Positions 8,590 to 17,282 of a stretch of DNA of 64,000 nucleotides are shown here, one piece after another. The notes below the pieces were generated by a model, which was not told the DNA's origin, searched no databases, and saw nothing but the letters and a program-made list of their open reading frames with translations. Each line of letters opens with the position of its first letter. Position 1 is the first letter of the stretch. A program made the position numbers and the translations under genes. Source of the DNA: Campylobacter suis (lineage in GTDB: Bacteria > Campylobacterota > Campylobacteria > Campylobacterales > Campylobacteraceae); contig NZ_CAJHOE010000002.1 in assembly GCF_905120475.1 (NCBI RefSeq), forward strand, positions 1 to 64,000, read 5' to 3'.

Positions 8590-9504
8590 ATGAACGCATC
8601 TGAGTTTATCTGGATGGATGGAAAACTTGTAAAATGGGATGAAGCAAATGTGCATATTTTAACACACTCATTACACTATGGAAATGCCGTATTTGAAGGT
8701 ACGCGAGCCTATATGACGGATAAGGGATTGGCTATATTTCGTCTTGATGAGCATACAAAAAGGCTTTTTAAATCAGCAAAAATGACCGTTTTGGATATAA
8801 AATTTAGCCAAAAAGAGCTAGAAAAGGCGCAAATAGAGCTACTTCGAGCAAATAAATTTAAAGGCAATGTCTATATCCGCCCACTAGTTTATCTAGGATA
8901 TGGTATCATGGGGCTTGCTCACACAAAAGCGCCTGTAAATACAGCTATCGCCGCATGGGAGTGGGGAGCGTATCTTGGTGAAGAGGGGCTTAAAAAGGGT
9001 ATAAGAGTAAAAATTTCAAGCTTTACAAAGCTAAATGTCGCAGGTCAGATGAGCCGTGCAAAAGCTAGCTCAAACTATCTAAGCTCACAAATGGCAAACT
9101 ATGAAGCAAAAGACGCTGGCTATGACGAGGCACTATTGCTAGATAGCGAAGGATATGTTTCAGAGGGTCCAGGCGAGTGCTTTTTTATAGTGGAAAACGG
9201 TGTTTTAATAACCCCGCCAAATGATAACAGTCTAGCTAGTATAACGCAAGATACGGTTTTGATGATAGCAAAAGATTTAGGTATAGAAATTCGTCGTGAG
9301 CGTATCACAAGAGATAGAGCCTACACAGCCGATGAAGCCTTTTTTACAGGCACAGCAGCCGAGGTAACTCCGATAAGCAATATCGACAACCGTGTGATTG
9401 GTAGTGGCGAGCGTGGAGAGGTTACAAAACGCTTACAAGATGCGTATTTTGATGTAGTTTACGGACGAAATGAAAAATACTCATCGTTTTTAACATATAT
9501 TTAA
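8590..9504 (+). CDS. ilvE: Branched-chain amino acid aminotransferase
   Basis: 304 residues, class IV PLP aminotransferase. Catalyses the last step of valine, leucine and isoleucine synthesis with glutamate as amino donor. K158 (in SRAKASSNYL) is the expected PLP lysine. GPGECFF and the EAFFTGTAAEV segment are family signatures for cofactor and substrate binding. ilvE next to the SPFH protein gene is an order I recall from C. jejuni. Confidence 0.96.
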   Translation: MNASEFIWMDGKLVKWDEANVHILTHSLHYGNAVFEGTRAYMTDKGLAIFRLDEHTKRLFKSAKMTVLDIKFSQKELEKAQIELLRANKFKGNVYIRPLVYLGYGIMGLAHTKAPVNTAIAAWEWGAYLGEEGLKKGIRVKISSFTKLNVAGQMSRAKASSNYLSSQMANYEAKDAGYDEALLLDSEGYVSEGPGECFFIVENGVLITPPNDNSLASITQDTVLMIAKDLGIEIRRERITRDRAYTADEAFFTGTAAEVTPISNIDNRVIGSGERGEVTKRLQDAYFDVVYGRNEKYSSFLTYI

Positions 9505-9517
9505 TTTAAGGAAAGAA

Positions 9518-10633
9518 ATGCCAGCAGATTTAAATGACTATTTTAACAAAAAGAACAAAAATACCAACTCAAGCGGTGGGTCAAATGGTGGCGGAGGTGA
9601 CTCAAATGAGCCACCAAGAATGAATTTTAAAAAACCAAAAATGCCTGATGGTTTTGGCAAAATGGGTGCTGTAGCGTATGTTATCATAGCTATAGTTGCC
9701 ATCATAGCCATAACTCAGCCATTTGTCATCATCAACTCAGGTGAAGTCGGTATCAAATCAACAGCGGGTAAGTACGAGCCAAGCCCACTTCAGCCAGGCT
9801 TTCACTTTTTCATACCATTTATCCAAAAGGTAGCCATCGTCGATACTCGTGTAAGACTGATAAACTACACATCAGGCGAAGATATGGGCGAGGGAGCGAT
9901 AAAGAGCATAAACACAGCGGGGATAATCCGCAAAAACTCTATCTCCGTTTTGGACGCTAGAAACTTGCCAGTTAGCATAGACATCACGGTTCAGTACCGT
10001 CTAAATCCTGAAAATGCACCGCAAACTATCGCTGCATGGGGCTTTAGCTGGGAGAGCAAGATAGTAGATCCTGTCGTGCGTGATGTGGTGCGTAGCATAG
10101 CTGGTAAATACACAGCAGAAGAGCTTCCAACAAAGCGTAACGAGATAGCAACCGCCATAGATGACGGTATCCGTAAAGACATCGACGCTCAGCCAAATAA
10201 GCCAGTCGAGCTACTCACAGTCCAGCTTCGTGAGATAATCTTGCCTGAAAAGGTAAAAGAGCAGATCGAGCGCGTTCAAATAGCAAAACAAGAGGCTGAG
10301 CGAACAAAGTATGAGGTCGAGCGTGCAAATCAAGAAGCACTTAAAAAGGCAGCCCTTGCTGAGGGTACGGCAAAGGCAGTTATCATAGAGGCACAAGGTA
10401 AAGCTGATGCTGTAAAAATAGAAGCTGACGCACAAGCATATGCAAACAAAGAGGTTGCAAAAAGCTTAGATAGCAATCTATTGCACCTAAAACAGATCGA
10501 AACTCAAGGCAAATTTAATGAAGCATTGCGTGAAAATAGTGACGCAAAAATTTTCCTAACACCAGGTGGTGCAGTGCCAAATATCTGGGTTGATACAAAA
10601 GACAAAGCAAAACAAAGCGCGATAGAAAAATAA
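9518..10633 (+). CDS. SPFH/Band 7 (prohibitin-like) membrane protein
   Basis: 371 residues. A glycine/serine/asparagine-rich cytoplasmic tail (about 10-35) precedes one membrane helix (about 50-72). The SPFH domain then runs to about 260, with the typical GEVGIKSTAGKY and QPGFHFFIPF segments. An alanine/glutamate-rich coiled coil (about 255-330) would drive ring assembly. Such proteins (HflK, prohibitin, stomatin) form membrane microdomain cages and often bind FtsH. It is 13 bases behind ilvE and probably co-transcribed. The glycine-rich start resembles HflK, but no hflC partner is present here. Confidence 0.88.
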   Translation: MPADLNDYFNKKNKNTNSSGGSNGGGGDSNEPPRMNFKKPKMPDGFGKMGAVAYVIIAIVAIIAITQPFVIINSGEVGIKSTAGKYEPSPLQPGFHFFIPFIQKVAIVDTRVRLINYTSGEDMGEGAIKSINTAGIIRKNSISVLDARNLPVSIDITVQYRLNPENAPQTIAAWGFSWESKIVDPVVRDVVRSIAGKYTAEELPTKRNEIATAIDDGIRKDIDAQPNKPVELLTVQLREIILPEKVKEQIERVQIAKQEAERTKYEVERANQEALKKAALAEGTAKAVIIEAQGKADAVKIEADAQAYANKEVAKSLDSNLLHLKQIETQGKFNEALRENSDAKIFLTPGGAVPNIWVDTKDKAKQSAIEK

Positions 10634-10640
10634 ATAAAAC

Positions 10641-10661
10641 TGGCAAGGCTTGACCTTGCCA
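10641..10661 (+). terminator. Hairpin terminator after the SPFH gene
   Basis: Perfect 8-bp stem TGGCAAGG/CCTTGCCA with a 5-base loop, followed by a T-rich stretch, 7 bases past the stop codon. Confidence 0.6.
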
Positions 10662-10724
10662 CTATTTGTCTAAATTTAAGCTCTTATGAAAGCATTTAAA
10701 TTTGATACAAATTTGGAATGAAAA

Positions 10725-11582
10725 ATGATAAATATAGACTGGCAAAAAGTTAGCGGATTACTACCTGTTATAGTTCAAGAAGATAGCTCAAATGAGATTT
10801 TAATGCTTGCATACATGAACGAAGAAGCGCTAGATCTAAGCCTAAAAACAGGCTATGCCCACTACTTTTCACGCACTAAAAATCGTATCTGGAAAAAGGG
10901 CGAAGAGAGTGGCAACACACAAAAAATCATATCTGCTAGCCTTGATTGTGATAACGACACACTGCTACTAAAAGTCATACAAAATGGCGGTGCAGCCTGC
11001 CATACTGGCGCAAAGTCTTGCTTTTTTAACCAAATAAATTTGCAAAATTTAAATATAGAAACTAAAAAACCATCGCCTAGCTCACAGCCAAGCTATGACA
11101 TCATCGACGAGCTTTATCATGTTGTGCTTGAGCGCAAGCTAAATGCAAACCCTGAGAGTTCGTATGTTGCAAAGCTATTTTCAAAAGGAGAAAACGCCAT
11201 CTTAAAAAAAGTAGGCGAAGAGGCGACTGAATTTGTTATGGCGGGCAAGGATGTTACAAGAATTTCACAAAATATCGCCAGCACAAACGAACGCCTAGAT
11301 ACTGCAAATCAAAAAATAAACAAAATTTTAAGCCAAGCAAATACCGAAGTAAAAGACGAGCTAAGCATACTAGACATAGCTATGCTTACAGATGAGATCG
11401 TAAACCTTAATAAAATTTTACAAAAAAATAAAGAAGATATGGTGTATGAGGCAGCCGATCTTTACTTTCACACGATTGTAGCTCTTGCAATGCACAACAT
11501 CCATCCAGAACGCATCAAAACCGAACTTGCTCGTAGGTTTGGACTAAGTGGGATCGATGAGAAAAACTCAAGGCAAAGCTAA
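10725..11582 (+). CDS. hisIE: Bifunctional phosphoribosyl-AMP cyclohydrolase / phosphoribosyl-ATP pyrophosphatase, with an insert in the HisE domain
   Basis: 285 residues; fused HisIE is usually about 200-210. Catalyses steps 2 and 3 of histidine synthesis. The HisI part (about 1-105) shows the metal-binding region ending in NGGAACHTGAKSCFF. The HisE part begins near 126, with the metal-binding EEATE at 165-169 and YEAADL at 241-246. In the family these two motifs are separated by roughly 15-20 residues. Here about 58 extra residues (about 177-234), predicted helical and polar, lie between them. All expected catalytic residues remain, so activity is likely. First gene of a run with two DUF2393 genes and a pilin-like gene; the next ATG directly follows the stop. 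Confidence 0.93.
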   Translation: MINIDWQKVSGLLPVIVQEDSSNEILMLAYMNEEALDLSLKTGYAHYFSRTKNRIWKKGEESGNTQKIISASLDCDNDTLLLKVIQNGGAACHTGAKSCFFNQINLQNLNIETKKPSPSSQPSYDIIDELYHVVLERKLNANPESSYVAKLFSKGENAILKKVGEEATEFVMAGKDVTRISQNIASTNERLDTANQKINKILSQANTEVKDELSILDIAMLTDEIVNLNKILQKNKEDMVYEAADLYFHTIVALAMHNIHPERIKTELARRFGLSGIDEKNSRQS

Positions 11583-12116
11583 ATGCTAACAACACTACGC
11601 CAAGACCTGCTATTTATCCTGGCAAATGCAAATTTGATTGACTACATGGCGTATGGATGGGTTGTTTTATGTTTTATCTTGTTAATGCTAATCGGTTTTT
11701 ACTGCACCATAAAATGGTGGTGGCAAATAGGTTTTTTAATCATCTTACTTGATGTGATAGCGCTTTTTGTGGGAGGGTATTACGCAAATTTAGAGCTTTC
11801 AAAAAGGCTTAGACCAACTGAAATTTCACCCCTTTATCTAAAACAGTTAAAATACTCTGATAATCTTGTTGTAGATCTAAACATTACAAATTTATCAAAA
11901 AATACATTTCAAATTTGCAAGATAAACATCGGTTTTTACGCAAATTCAGACCAAGAGCTTAAAAATTTTGTAAATGCTATAAACCCTTTTCGCGTAAAGT
12001 CGATATACATAGGTGAGCCACTGCACCCAGGTGCGACTAAAGAACTCACAACTGTTGTGGAAAATTTTGCTTTTATTGATTATAATACAACAGTAAAAAC
12101 GGAGTGTTTTGAATGA
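11583..12116 (+). CDS. DUF2393-type membrane protein, first copy
   Basis: 177 residues. Two membrane helices (about 23-43 and 46-67) are followed by an extracytoplasmic domain rich in beta strands, containing LVVDLNITNLSKNTF. I recognise this as the DUF2393 family typical of Campylobacter and relatives; no function is established. The ATG directly follows the hisIE stop with no gap. The next gene is a diverged second copy of the same architecture, overlapping by 4 bases. Confidence 0.75.
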   Translation: MLTTLRQDLLFILANANLIDYMAYGWVVLCFILLMLIGFYCTIKWWWQIGFLIILLDVIALFVGGYYANLELSKRLRPTEISPLYLKQLKYSDNLVVDLNITNLSKNTFQICKINIGFYANSDQELKNFVNAINPFRVKSIYIGEPLHPGATKELTTVVENFAFIDYNTTVKTECFE

Positions 12117-12664
12117 GTGCTAGTTATTTTACCATCGTACATTATGCTATTATCGGCATTTTAACTCTTTTATCTATCCTTTTTTTGATACTTTCAACAA
12201 GGGCGGATAGAAAGCTTTTGGTGCCACTTATTTTTACAAATTTTTTAGTTACAACTGCACTTATTGTCTTTTTGATGTTGGTGATTGATAAATATACAAA
12301 AAAGGGCAGGCTAGACAATGTAACAAGCCACCGAGTATTAATGAACGAAAGCATTGTTTTTAAAGGCACAGTTACAAACATCGGTCGTTTTACGATAAGC
12401 AACTGTAACTTTACAGTAAAACTTGTAAATCAGCCACTAAATAGGGACAGCCTAAAAGGCGAAAATTTATTCAAACCAAGCGGACTTAGCATGTTTTCAT
12501 GGCTTTTTAACGATAACCAAAATGACAAGCCAAATACCGTTGAGTACAAATTTAGCGTCGTAAAAAACCTTCCTGCTAAAAAAAGCATGCCATTTACTGT
12601 GAGCATGCCGTTTCCGCCATATTTTAGCAAAACTATGCATATAACTAAAATAAGTTGCTACTAA
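12113..12664 (+). CDS. DUF2393-type membrane protein, second copy
   Basis: 183 residues. Two N-terminal membrane helices (about 8-27 and 34-58) and an extracytoplasmic beta-rich part, with VFKGTVTNIGRFTISNC matching the comparable region of the preceding protein. The two genes look like an old tandem duplication. Translation is coupled by an ATGA overlap. Function unknown. The pair may form a heteromeric envelope complex, an inference from duplication and coupling only. Confidence 0.72.
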   Translation: MSASYFTIVHYAIIGILTLLSILFLILSTRADRKLLVPLIFTNFLVTTALIVFLMLVIDKYTKKGRLDNVTSHRVLMNESIVFKGTVTNIGRFTISNCNFTVKLVNQPLNRDSLKGENLFKPSGLSMFSWLFNDNQNDKPNTVEYKFSVVKNLPAKKSMPFTVSMPFPPYFSKTMHITKISCY

Positions 12665-12665
12665 G

Positions 12666-13055
12666 ATGGATATCAAAAATTTTTCTCTTACAGACATCGT
12701 AGTCATAGGTGTTTTTGCAGCCATAATATCATCTTTATCTATCCCTCTTTTTATAAAAGAGCCTCAAAATATGGATGTCAAATACGCAGCCATAAAAATA
12801 AACACTATCCTAGATGAGATAGATGTTTATCACTCTGCTCGGGCAAGATTAAGCACTATTAGTGATTTAAACCTAACCATAGCTCCAGTCATACTTGATA
12901 AGCAAGTTTGCTTAAGAGTAGAATACATAGACCTAACAAAGATAAAATTTGATATAAACGACACCCATCAGCTATGTGCTATGGCTTGGAAAGCCAGCAA
13001 ACACGAACGCACAAAAGATAGGATAATATCTAAAAATTTGATATATTTTTTCTAA
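12666..13055 (+). CDS. Small protein with a type IV pilin-like N-terminus
   Basis: 129 residues. The start reads MDIKN followed by FSLTDIVVIGVFAAIISSLS and IP. Aligned to type IV pilins and pseudopilins, F6 sits at mature position +1, L8 at +3, D10 at the usual Glu5 position, and P27 exactly at the conserved Pro22. The hydrophobic stretch continues as in a pilin. The residue before the putative cleavage site is Asn instead of Gly, which weakens the case. The remaining 100 residues contain two cysteines and match nothing I know. The gene begins 1 base after the second DUF2393 gene and is the last of the run. A simple bitopic membrane protein is the alternative. Confidence 0.6.
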   Translation: MDIKNFSLTDIVVIGVFAAIISSLSIPLFIKEPQNMDVKYAAIKINTILDEIDVYHSARARLSTISDLNLTIAPVILDKQVCLRVEYIDLTKIKFDINDTHQLCAMAWKASKHERTKDRIISKNLIYFF

Positions 13056-13180
13056 AATCAATACCAATATCAAAATAGAACTTAAATTACAAAAAGTAAT
13101 ATTTTTTCTTAATAATATAAGCAGTCCTTAACAAATTTTGCGTTACACTACTCCTAATCTTTCTAACCAAAGGAGAAAAA

Positions 13181-13297
13181 ATGCAAAGACGAAATTTTTT
13201 AAAAGGTGCCGCTGCAGTGGCGGCTGGTGCTAGTAGCGTAAATGCTTCAAGCTTCATTAGTGATAACCTAATGAACGAGACATGCCAGCAAAGATGA
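13181..13297 (+). pseudogene. Detached Tat signal peptide of the TMAO/DMSO-type reductase
   Basis: A strong ribosome binding site (AGGAG at 13171-13175) precedes an ATG encoding 38 residues. It begins MQRRNFLKG, a textbook twin-arginine motif, followed by an alanine-rich hydrophobic stretch. It stops at 13295-13297. The large catalytic reading frame overlaps it in another frame and is open only from 13267. Adding one base between about 13264 and 13295 would join the two into a protein near 836 residues. Either a real inactivating deletion or a base-calling error. Confidence 0.8.
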
Positions 13298-15693
13298 GTG
13301 CGAGCCATTTTGGCGCGATAAAGGGCTTAAGCAAGAACGGCAAATTTGAAGGCATGATGGACGCGACAGAGATAGACTTCTTCCCTGTTACGCTAACAGA
13401 GGGCGTTTTAGCTAGGACATACGATCAAACTCGTATCGCAAAGCCAAGCGTTAGAAAAGGCTACCTTGAAAAGGGCTATAAAAGCGACAAGAGCAAGCGC
13501 GGTAAAGATGAGTGGGTCGAGATAAGCTGGGATGAGGCGTATAAGCTAGTGGCTGATGAGCTAAAGCGTGTTTATAAAGAGCACGGCGCTAGCGCGATAT
13601 ACGGCGGAAGCTACGGCTGGTATAGCGTCGGAAGTGTAAATAACCCACAAGCCCTTCTTGGCAGGATGCTAAATATCCTTGGAGGCTACACAACAAGGAC
13701 GCTTACATACTCAACGCACGCTATCCGCGCCATCATGCCTTACATCACAGGCACCGATGAGAGCAACGCCCTTCAAACAGCGTGGCCTATGATACTAAAA
13801 CACACCGAAGTCGTAGTCATCTGGGGAGCAGATCCTATAAATACAAACCAAATCGCATGGGGCGTGCCAGATCACGAGAGCTACATCTACTTTAGAAAGC
13901 TAAAAGAGCAGATGAAAAAGCGCGGGGTCAAAGTCATCACGATAGATCCAGTCTATAACAACACTTCAAAGTATTTAAACGCAGAGCATGTGTTTGTAAA
14001 TCCTACGACAGACATTCCGCTCATGATGGCGATATGCTATGAGATGATGGCAGCTGGCGTAGCAAATGAAAATTTCTTGAAAAAATATACAAGCGGTGCA
14101 GAGCAGTTTAAAGCCTATCTAAAAGGCGAAGGCGAAGATAAGGTCGTAAAAGACGCAGCTTGGGCGGCTAAAATTTGCGGTGTAAATGAGCAAGACATAA
14201 AAACTTTGGCTAAAATTTTTGGTAGTAAAACGACTATGCTAATGGGCGGCTGGGGTCCGCAAAGAGCGCACCATGGTGAGCAGTTTCACTGGATGCTAGC
14301 AACACTTGCGGCATTTATCGGACAGATCGGTACTGAGGGTGGTGGATACGGCTTTGGCTATCACTACTCAGATGGCGGTTGCCCAAGTCCAGCAGCACCT
14401 ACTGGTAACGCACTAAGTGCAAATTTAAACGGCTCACAAGGCGCTACGACATCGACATCTGCAGCATTTCCAGGACTTGGCTCGATGAGTATAGTGCCGA
14501 GCATAGATGGCGAGTGGAAAAATCGTAATAATATCGCTATACCGGTTTCTAGAATTCTTGATTGTATAAACAACCCTGGCAAAGAGGTTGATTTTAACTG
14601 CAAGAAGCTAACATATCCTGAGATAAAGATGGCTTACTGGGCAGGCGGTAACCCATATCACCACCATCCTGATACAAAAATGATGGCAAAGACATTTGAA
14701 AAGCTTGAGACTTTCATCGTTCAAGACTGCTTCTGGACTGCGTCTGCTAGGATGGCTGATATAGTACTACCAGCCACCACAGAGCAAGAGCGAAACGACA
14801 TAACAAAATCACATACAAACAAATTTATCATCGCCATGCATAAGATCGCCGAGCCATACGCACAAGCCAAAAATGACTACGACATCTATGCTGGTATCTT
14901 AAAGCAGATCGGCGAGACCGAGCTTAACGCATTTACAGAGGGTAAGAGTGCAGAAGAGTGGATAAGACATTTTTATGACGCTTCTAAGAAAAAAGCAGAC
15001 GCTAGCAATATCGCTATGCCAAGCTTTGAGGAGTTCTGGGAGAAGGGCTTTGTGAAATTTGAAGTGCCACAAAGCGCAAAAGAGTATGTCAAAATGGCTG
15101 AGTTTAGAAAAAATCCTATCATAAACCGCCTTGGCACACCATCTGGCAAGATAGAGATCGTATCTAAAAAGATAGAAAAAGCAGGCTATGCCGACTGCCC
15201 GGGTCATCCAACATGGATGGAGCCTATGGAGTGGCTAGGAAGCGATAAGACTAAAAAGTATCCGCTAAATTTAGTATCGCCACACCCTAAATACCGCCTT
15301 CACAGCCAGCTAAATAACACTTGGCTAAGAAATCTTGAAGAGGTAAAAGGCAGAGAGCCTATCTGGATACATCCTGAGGATGCAAAGGCCAGAGAGCTAC
15401 AAACTGGCGATGTGGTTAAAATTTACAACGACAGAGGCGAGATACTAGGTGGTGTCATCGTGACTGAAAATGTCAAGCGCGGTGTTGTCAGAATGCAAGA
15501 AGGCGGCTGGTGGGATCCAGATAAAAAAGGACTTTGCAAGCACGGTAATGTCAATGTCCTTATCCCTAACGAGCCTACTTCAAGTCTAGCCATGGGTAAT
15601 CAAGCAACAGCCTTGGTCGAGATAAAGAAATTTGACGGCGAGCTACCTGAGCTTCAGGTCTTTTCGCAGCCTAAGTTTAGCAAGAAGGGTTAA
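13282..15693 (+). CDS. torA: Molybdopterin oxidoreductase of the TMAO/DMSO reductase family, catalytic part
   Basis: 803 residues from the internal ATG. Family members use bis-MGD molybdenum and reduce TMAO, DMSO or related oxides in the periplasm. YSTHA at 143-147 supplies the probable serine ligand (S144) to molybdenum, typical of the DMSO reductase type, and there is no N-terminal Fe-S cysteine motif. WGADPINTNQIAWG, GGWGPQRAHHGEQ, AGGNPYHHH and the C-terminal SPHPKYRLHSQ are cofactor-binding segments. The Tat leader needed for export is encoded upstream but out of frame. The ATG used here lacks a good ribosome binding site, so the leader and this part were surely one gene. The cytochrome c gene follows directly, as in the C. 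jejuni pair Cj0264c/Cj0265c. Confidence 0.88.
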   Translation: MPAKMSASHFGAIKGLSKNGKFEGMMDATEIDFFPVTLTEGVLARTYDQTRIAKPSVRKGYLEKGYKSDKSKRGKDEWVEISWDEAYKLVADELKRVYKEHGASAIYGGSYGWYSVGSVNNPQALLGRMLNILGGYTTRTLTYSTHAIRAIMPYITGTDESNALQTAWPMILKHTEVVVIWGADPINTNQIAWGVPDHESYIYFRKLKEQMKKRGVKVITIDPVYNNTSKYLNAEHVFVNPTTDIPLMMAICYEMMAAGVANENFLKKYTSGAEQFKAYLKGEGEDKVVKDAAWAAKICGVNEQDIKTLAKIFGSKTTMLMGGWGPQRAHHGEQFHWMLATLAAFIGQIGTEGGGYGFGYHYSDGGCPSPAAPTGNALSANLNGSQGATTSTSAAFPGLGSMSIVPSIDGEWKNRNNIAIPVSRILDCINNPGKEVDFNCKKLTYPEIKMAYWAGGNPYHHHPDTKMMAKTFEKLETFIVQDCFWTASARMADIVLPATTEQERNDITKSHTNKFIIAMHKIAEPYAQAKNDYDIYAGILKQIGETELNAFTEGKSAEEWIRHFYDASKKKADASNIAMPSFEEFWEKGFVKFEVPQSAKEYVKMAEFRKNPIINRLGTPSGKIEIVSKKIEKAGYADCPGHPTWMEPMEWLGSDKTKKYPLNLVSPHPKYRLHSQLNNTWLRNLEEVKGREPIWIHPEDAKARELQTGDVVKIYNDRGEILGGVIVTENVKRGVVRMQEGGWWDPDKKGLCKHGNVNVLIPNEPTSSLAMGNQATALVEIKKFDGELPELQVFSQPKFSKKG

Positions 15694-15696
15694 TGA

Positions 15697-16269
15697 ATGA
15701 AGAAAATTTTAGCTATTAGCACTGTGGGTGCGTTGCTAGCTGGTGGCTTGTTTGCGGCTGATATGTTTGTAAATACGCCTGCACCGATCTTAGATAAGGT
15801 CGGTGGCAAGCCACTTGGTCAGCTACTAATTGGCGCAAAGGTAACAGCCGGCAAGCAGAGTGGTGAATATATCGAAGTAAGCTACACTGGCTTTGTGCCG
15901 GGAGAGACGCCAAACGCTTATGCAAGGGTTGGTGTTTTAGAACAAGATATAACGGTTGAAAACCCACAAAAGACATTTAAAATCGTCAAAAAACATAAAG
16001 ATGACTACGATAATGAGTGGGATGAGGTCACGCTAAAAGGCTTTGTAAAAAAAGAGGCGTTAGTGGGCGATATAGGTATCATTCACACGGCTGGTGAAAA
16101 TTTGTTTAAAGAGCGCTGTGGTGGCTGTCATGCACTTCACGGATATGATGAGTTTAGTGCAAATGTCTGGCCAAGCGTGGTTGAGTCTATGATAGGCAAC
16201 TCAGCCCTTACAGGCGAAGAGGTGCAGACGCTAAATCGCTTCTTGCAAAGCAAGGCGCCTGCTGAGTAA
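15697..16269 (+). CDS. Monohaem cytochrome c, electron donor to the TMAO/DMSO-type reductase
   Basis: 190 residues with a cleavable Sec signal (about 1-20, ending GGLFA). One haem motif CGGCH at 141-145; M165 is a candidate distal ligand. The C-terminal haem domain resembles the last haem domain of TorC, and the region before it (about 30-125) is an SH3-like/TorC-type spacer. It should pass electrons from the quinol or cytochrome pool to the reductase in the periplasm. The start is 3 bases after the reductase stop. It remains intact although the reductase frame is broken. Confidence 0.88.
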   Translation: MKKILAISTVGALLAGGLFAADMFVNTPAPILDKVGGKPLGQLLIGAKVTAGKQSGEYIEVSYTGFVPGETPNAYARVGVLEQDITVENPQKTFKIVKKHKDDYDNEWDEVTLKGFVKKEALVGDIGIIHTAGENLFKERCGGCHALHGYDEFSANVWPSVVESMIGNSALTGEEVQTLNRFLQSKAPAE

Positions 16270-16272
16270 AAT

Positions 16273-16300
16273 AGGGGCTTAAAGCCCCTTGCCTTTGTTT
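16273..16300 (+). terminator. Rho-independent terminator of the reductase/cytochrome operon
   Basis: Stem AGGGGCT/AGCCCCT (16273-16279 with 16283-16289) and a short TAA loop, followed by a T-rich run, 3 bases after the cytochrome stop. Confidence 0.75.
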
Positions 16301-16337
16301 AAAACTAAATTTAACTTACTTTTTATACCTTTTTTAA

Positions 16338-16343
16338 TATAAT
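16338..16343 (+). promoter_or_regulatory. Putative -10 box for dapB
   Basis: TATAAT after a T-rich stretch, about 33 bases before the preferred dapB start. Confidence 0.45.
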
Positions 16344-16370
16344 CAAAGCATAAAATTTATGGAGCAACCT

Positions 16371-17138
16371 ATGATAAGAATCGGCATTCACGGCGCTAGT
16401 GGCAAGATGGGACAAGAGATAGCAAGGTGCCTAAATGGCAATGAAAAAGCTAAACTAAATGTGGTTTATTCAGTCGATGAGATCACTCATCATCTTGATA
16501 AAAGCGTTCTTATAGCAAATAGCCTTGATGAGCTTTTTGCAAATAGCGATGTTGTGATTGACTTTACGATAAAACAAGGTGCAATAAATTTGATAAACTA
16601 TGCCCGCACCAATCCAAAACCACTAGTTATTGGAACAACTGGACTTGGCGAAGAAGGTGACGCACTTATAAATACAGCAAGTAACGCTATGCCAATACTC
16701 TGGGCTTCAAATATGAGCCTTGGAGTTGCTATACTAAACCACCTAGTTTTTACCGCATCCAAAGCACTTCGTGAATTTGATATAGAGATAGTTGAAATGC
16801 ATCATAAACATAAAAAAGACGCACCAAGTGGCACCGCCCTAACCCTTGCAAATTCAGCGGCAAATGCAAGAGAACTAGAACTAAAAGATGTTATGATAAC
16901 TGGCAGAGAGGGCATGAGTGGAGAGCGTGAAAAAGATAGTATCGCGGTTATGGCACTTCGTGGTGGCGATATCGTTGGCAGGCATACGGTTGGGTTTTAT
17001 AACGACGGGGAGTTTGTCGAGCTAAACCACACTGCAACAAGTCGTGCAACCTTTGCAAAAGGAGCTATAAAAGCGGCGATTTGGCTAGTAAATCAACCAA
17101 ATGCAAGATACACTATAAACGACTGCTTGGGACTTTGA
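16371..17138 (+). CDS. dapB: 4-hydroxy-tetrahydrodipicolinate reductase
   Basis: 255 residues from the ATG at 16371. Reduces the DapA product in the lysine and diaminopimelate pathway, needed for peptidoglycan. [11 protein letters not shown] at the very start is the Rossmann nucleotide-binding loop. [15 protein letters not shown] near 145-160 is the catalytic signature. A longer frame starts at 16359, but the GGAG at 16361-16364 is correctly spaced as ribosome binding site for 16371, and the family normally begins two or three residues before IGIHG. purF follows 144 bases later, the same pairing as in C. jejuni. Confidence 0.95.
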   Translation: MIRIGIHGASGKMGQEIARCLNGNEKAKLNVVYSVDEITHHLDKSVLIANSLDELFANSDVVIDFTIKQGAINLINYARTNPKPLVIGTTGLGEEGDALINTASNAMPILWASNMSLGVAILNHLVFTASKALREFDIEIVEMHHKHKKDAPSGTALTLANSAANARELELKDVMITGREGMSGEREKDSIAVMALRGGDIVGRHTVGFYNDGEFVELNHTATSRATFAKGAIKAAIWLVNQPNARYTINDCLGL

Positions 17139-17282
17139 GTAAAATTGATAAATTTTATAAAATTATGGGCTTAAATGCCATCAAGCTTTCATAATTTTAG
17201 GCAAAAAAGAGTGTTATTTGGGCGATAAGACAGAGCCTAAGGCGTTTAATATTTTATAAATTTAAAACTAAAAGGGGTAAAA

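Noticed and set aside
13282-13300. The internal ATG as genuine start of a cytoplasmic Mo-reductase
   Set aside because: No good ribosome binding site there, while an intact Tat leader with a strong one lies just upstream in another frame and the downstream cytochrome is periplasmic.
16359-16370. Upstream ATG as dapB start
   Set aside because: The GGAG needed for the 16371 start lies within this stretch, and the family starts close to IGIHG.
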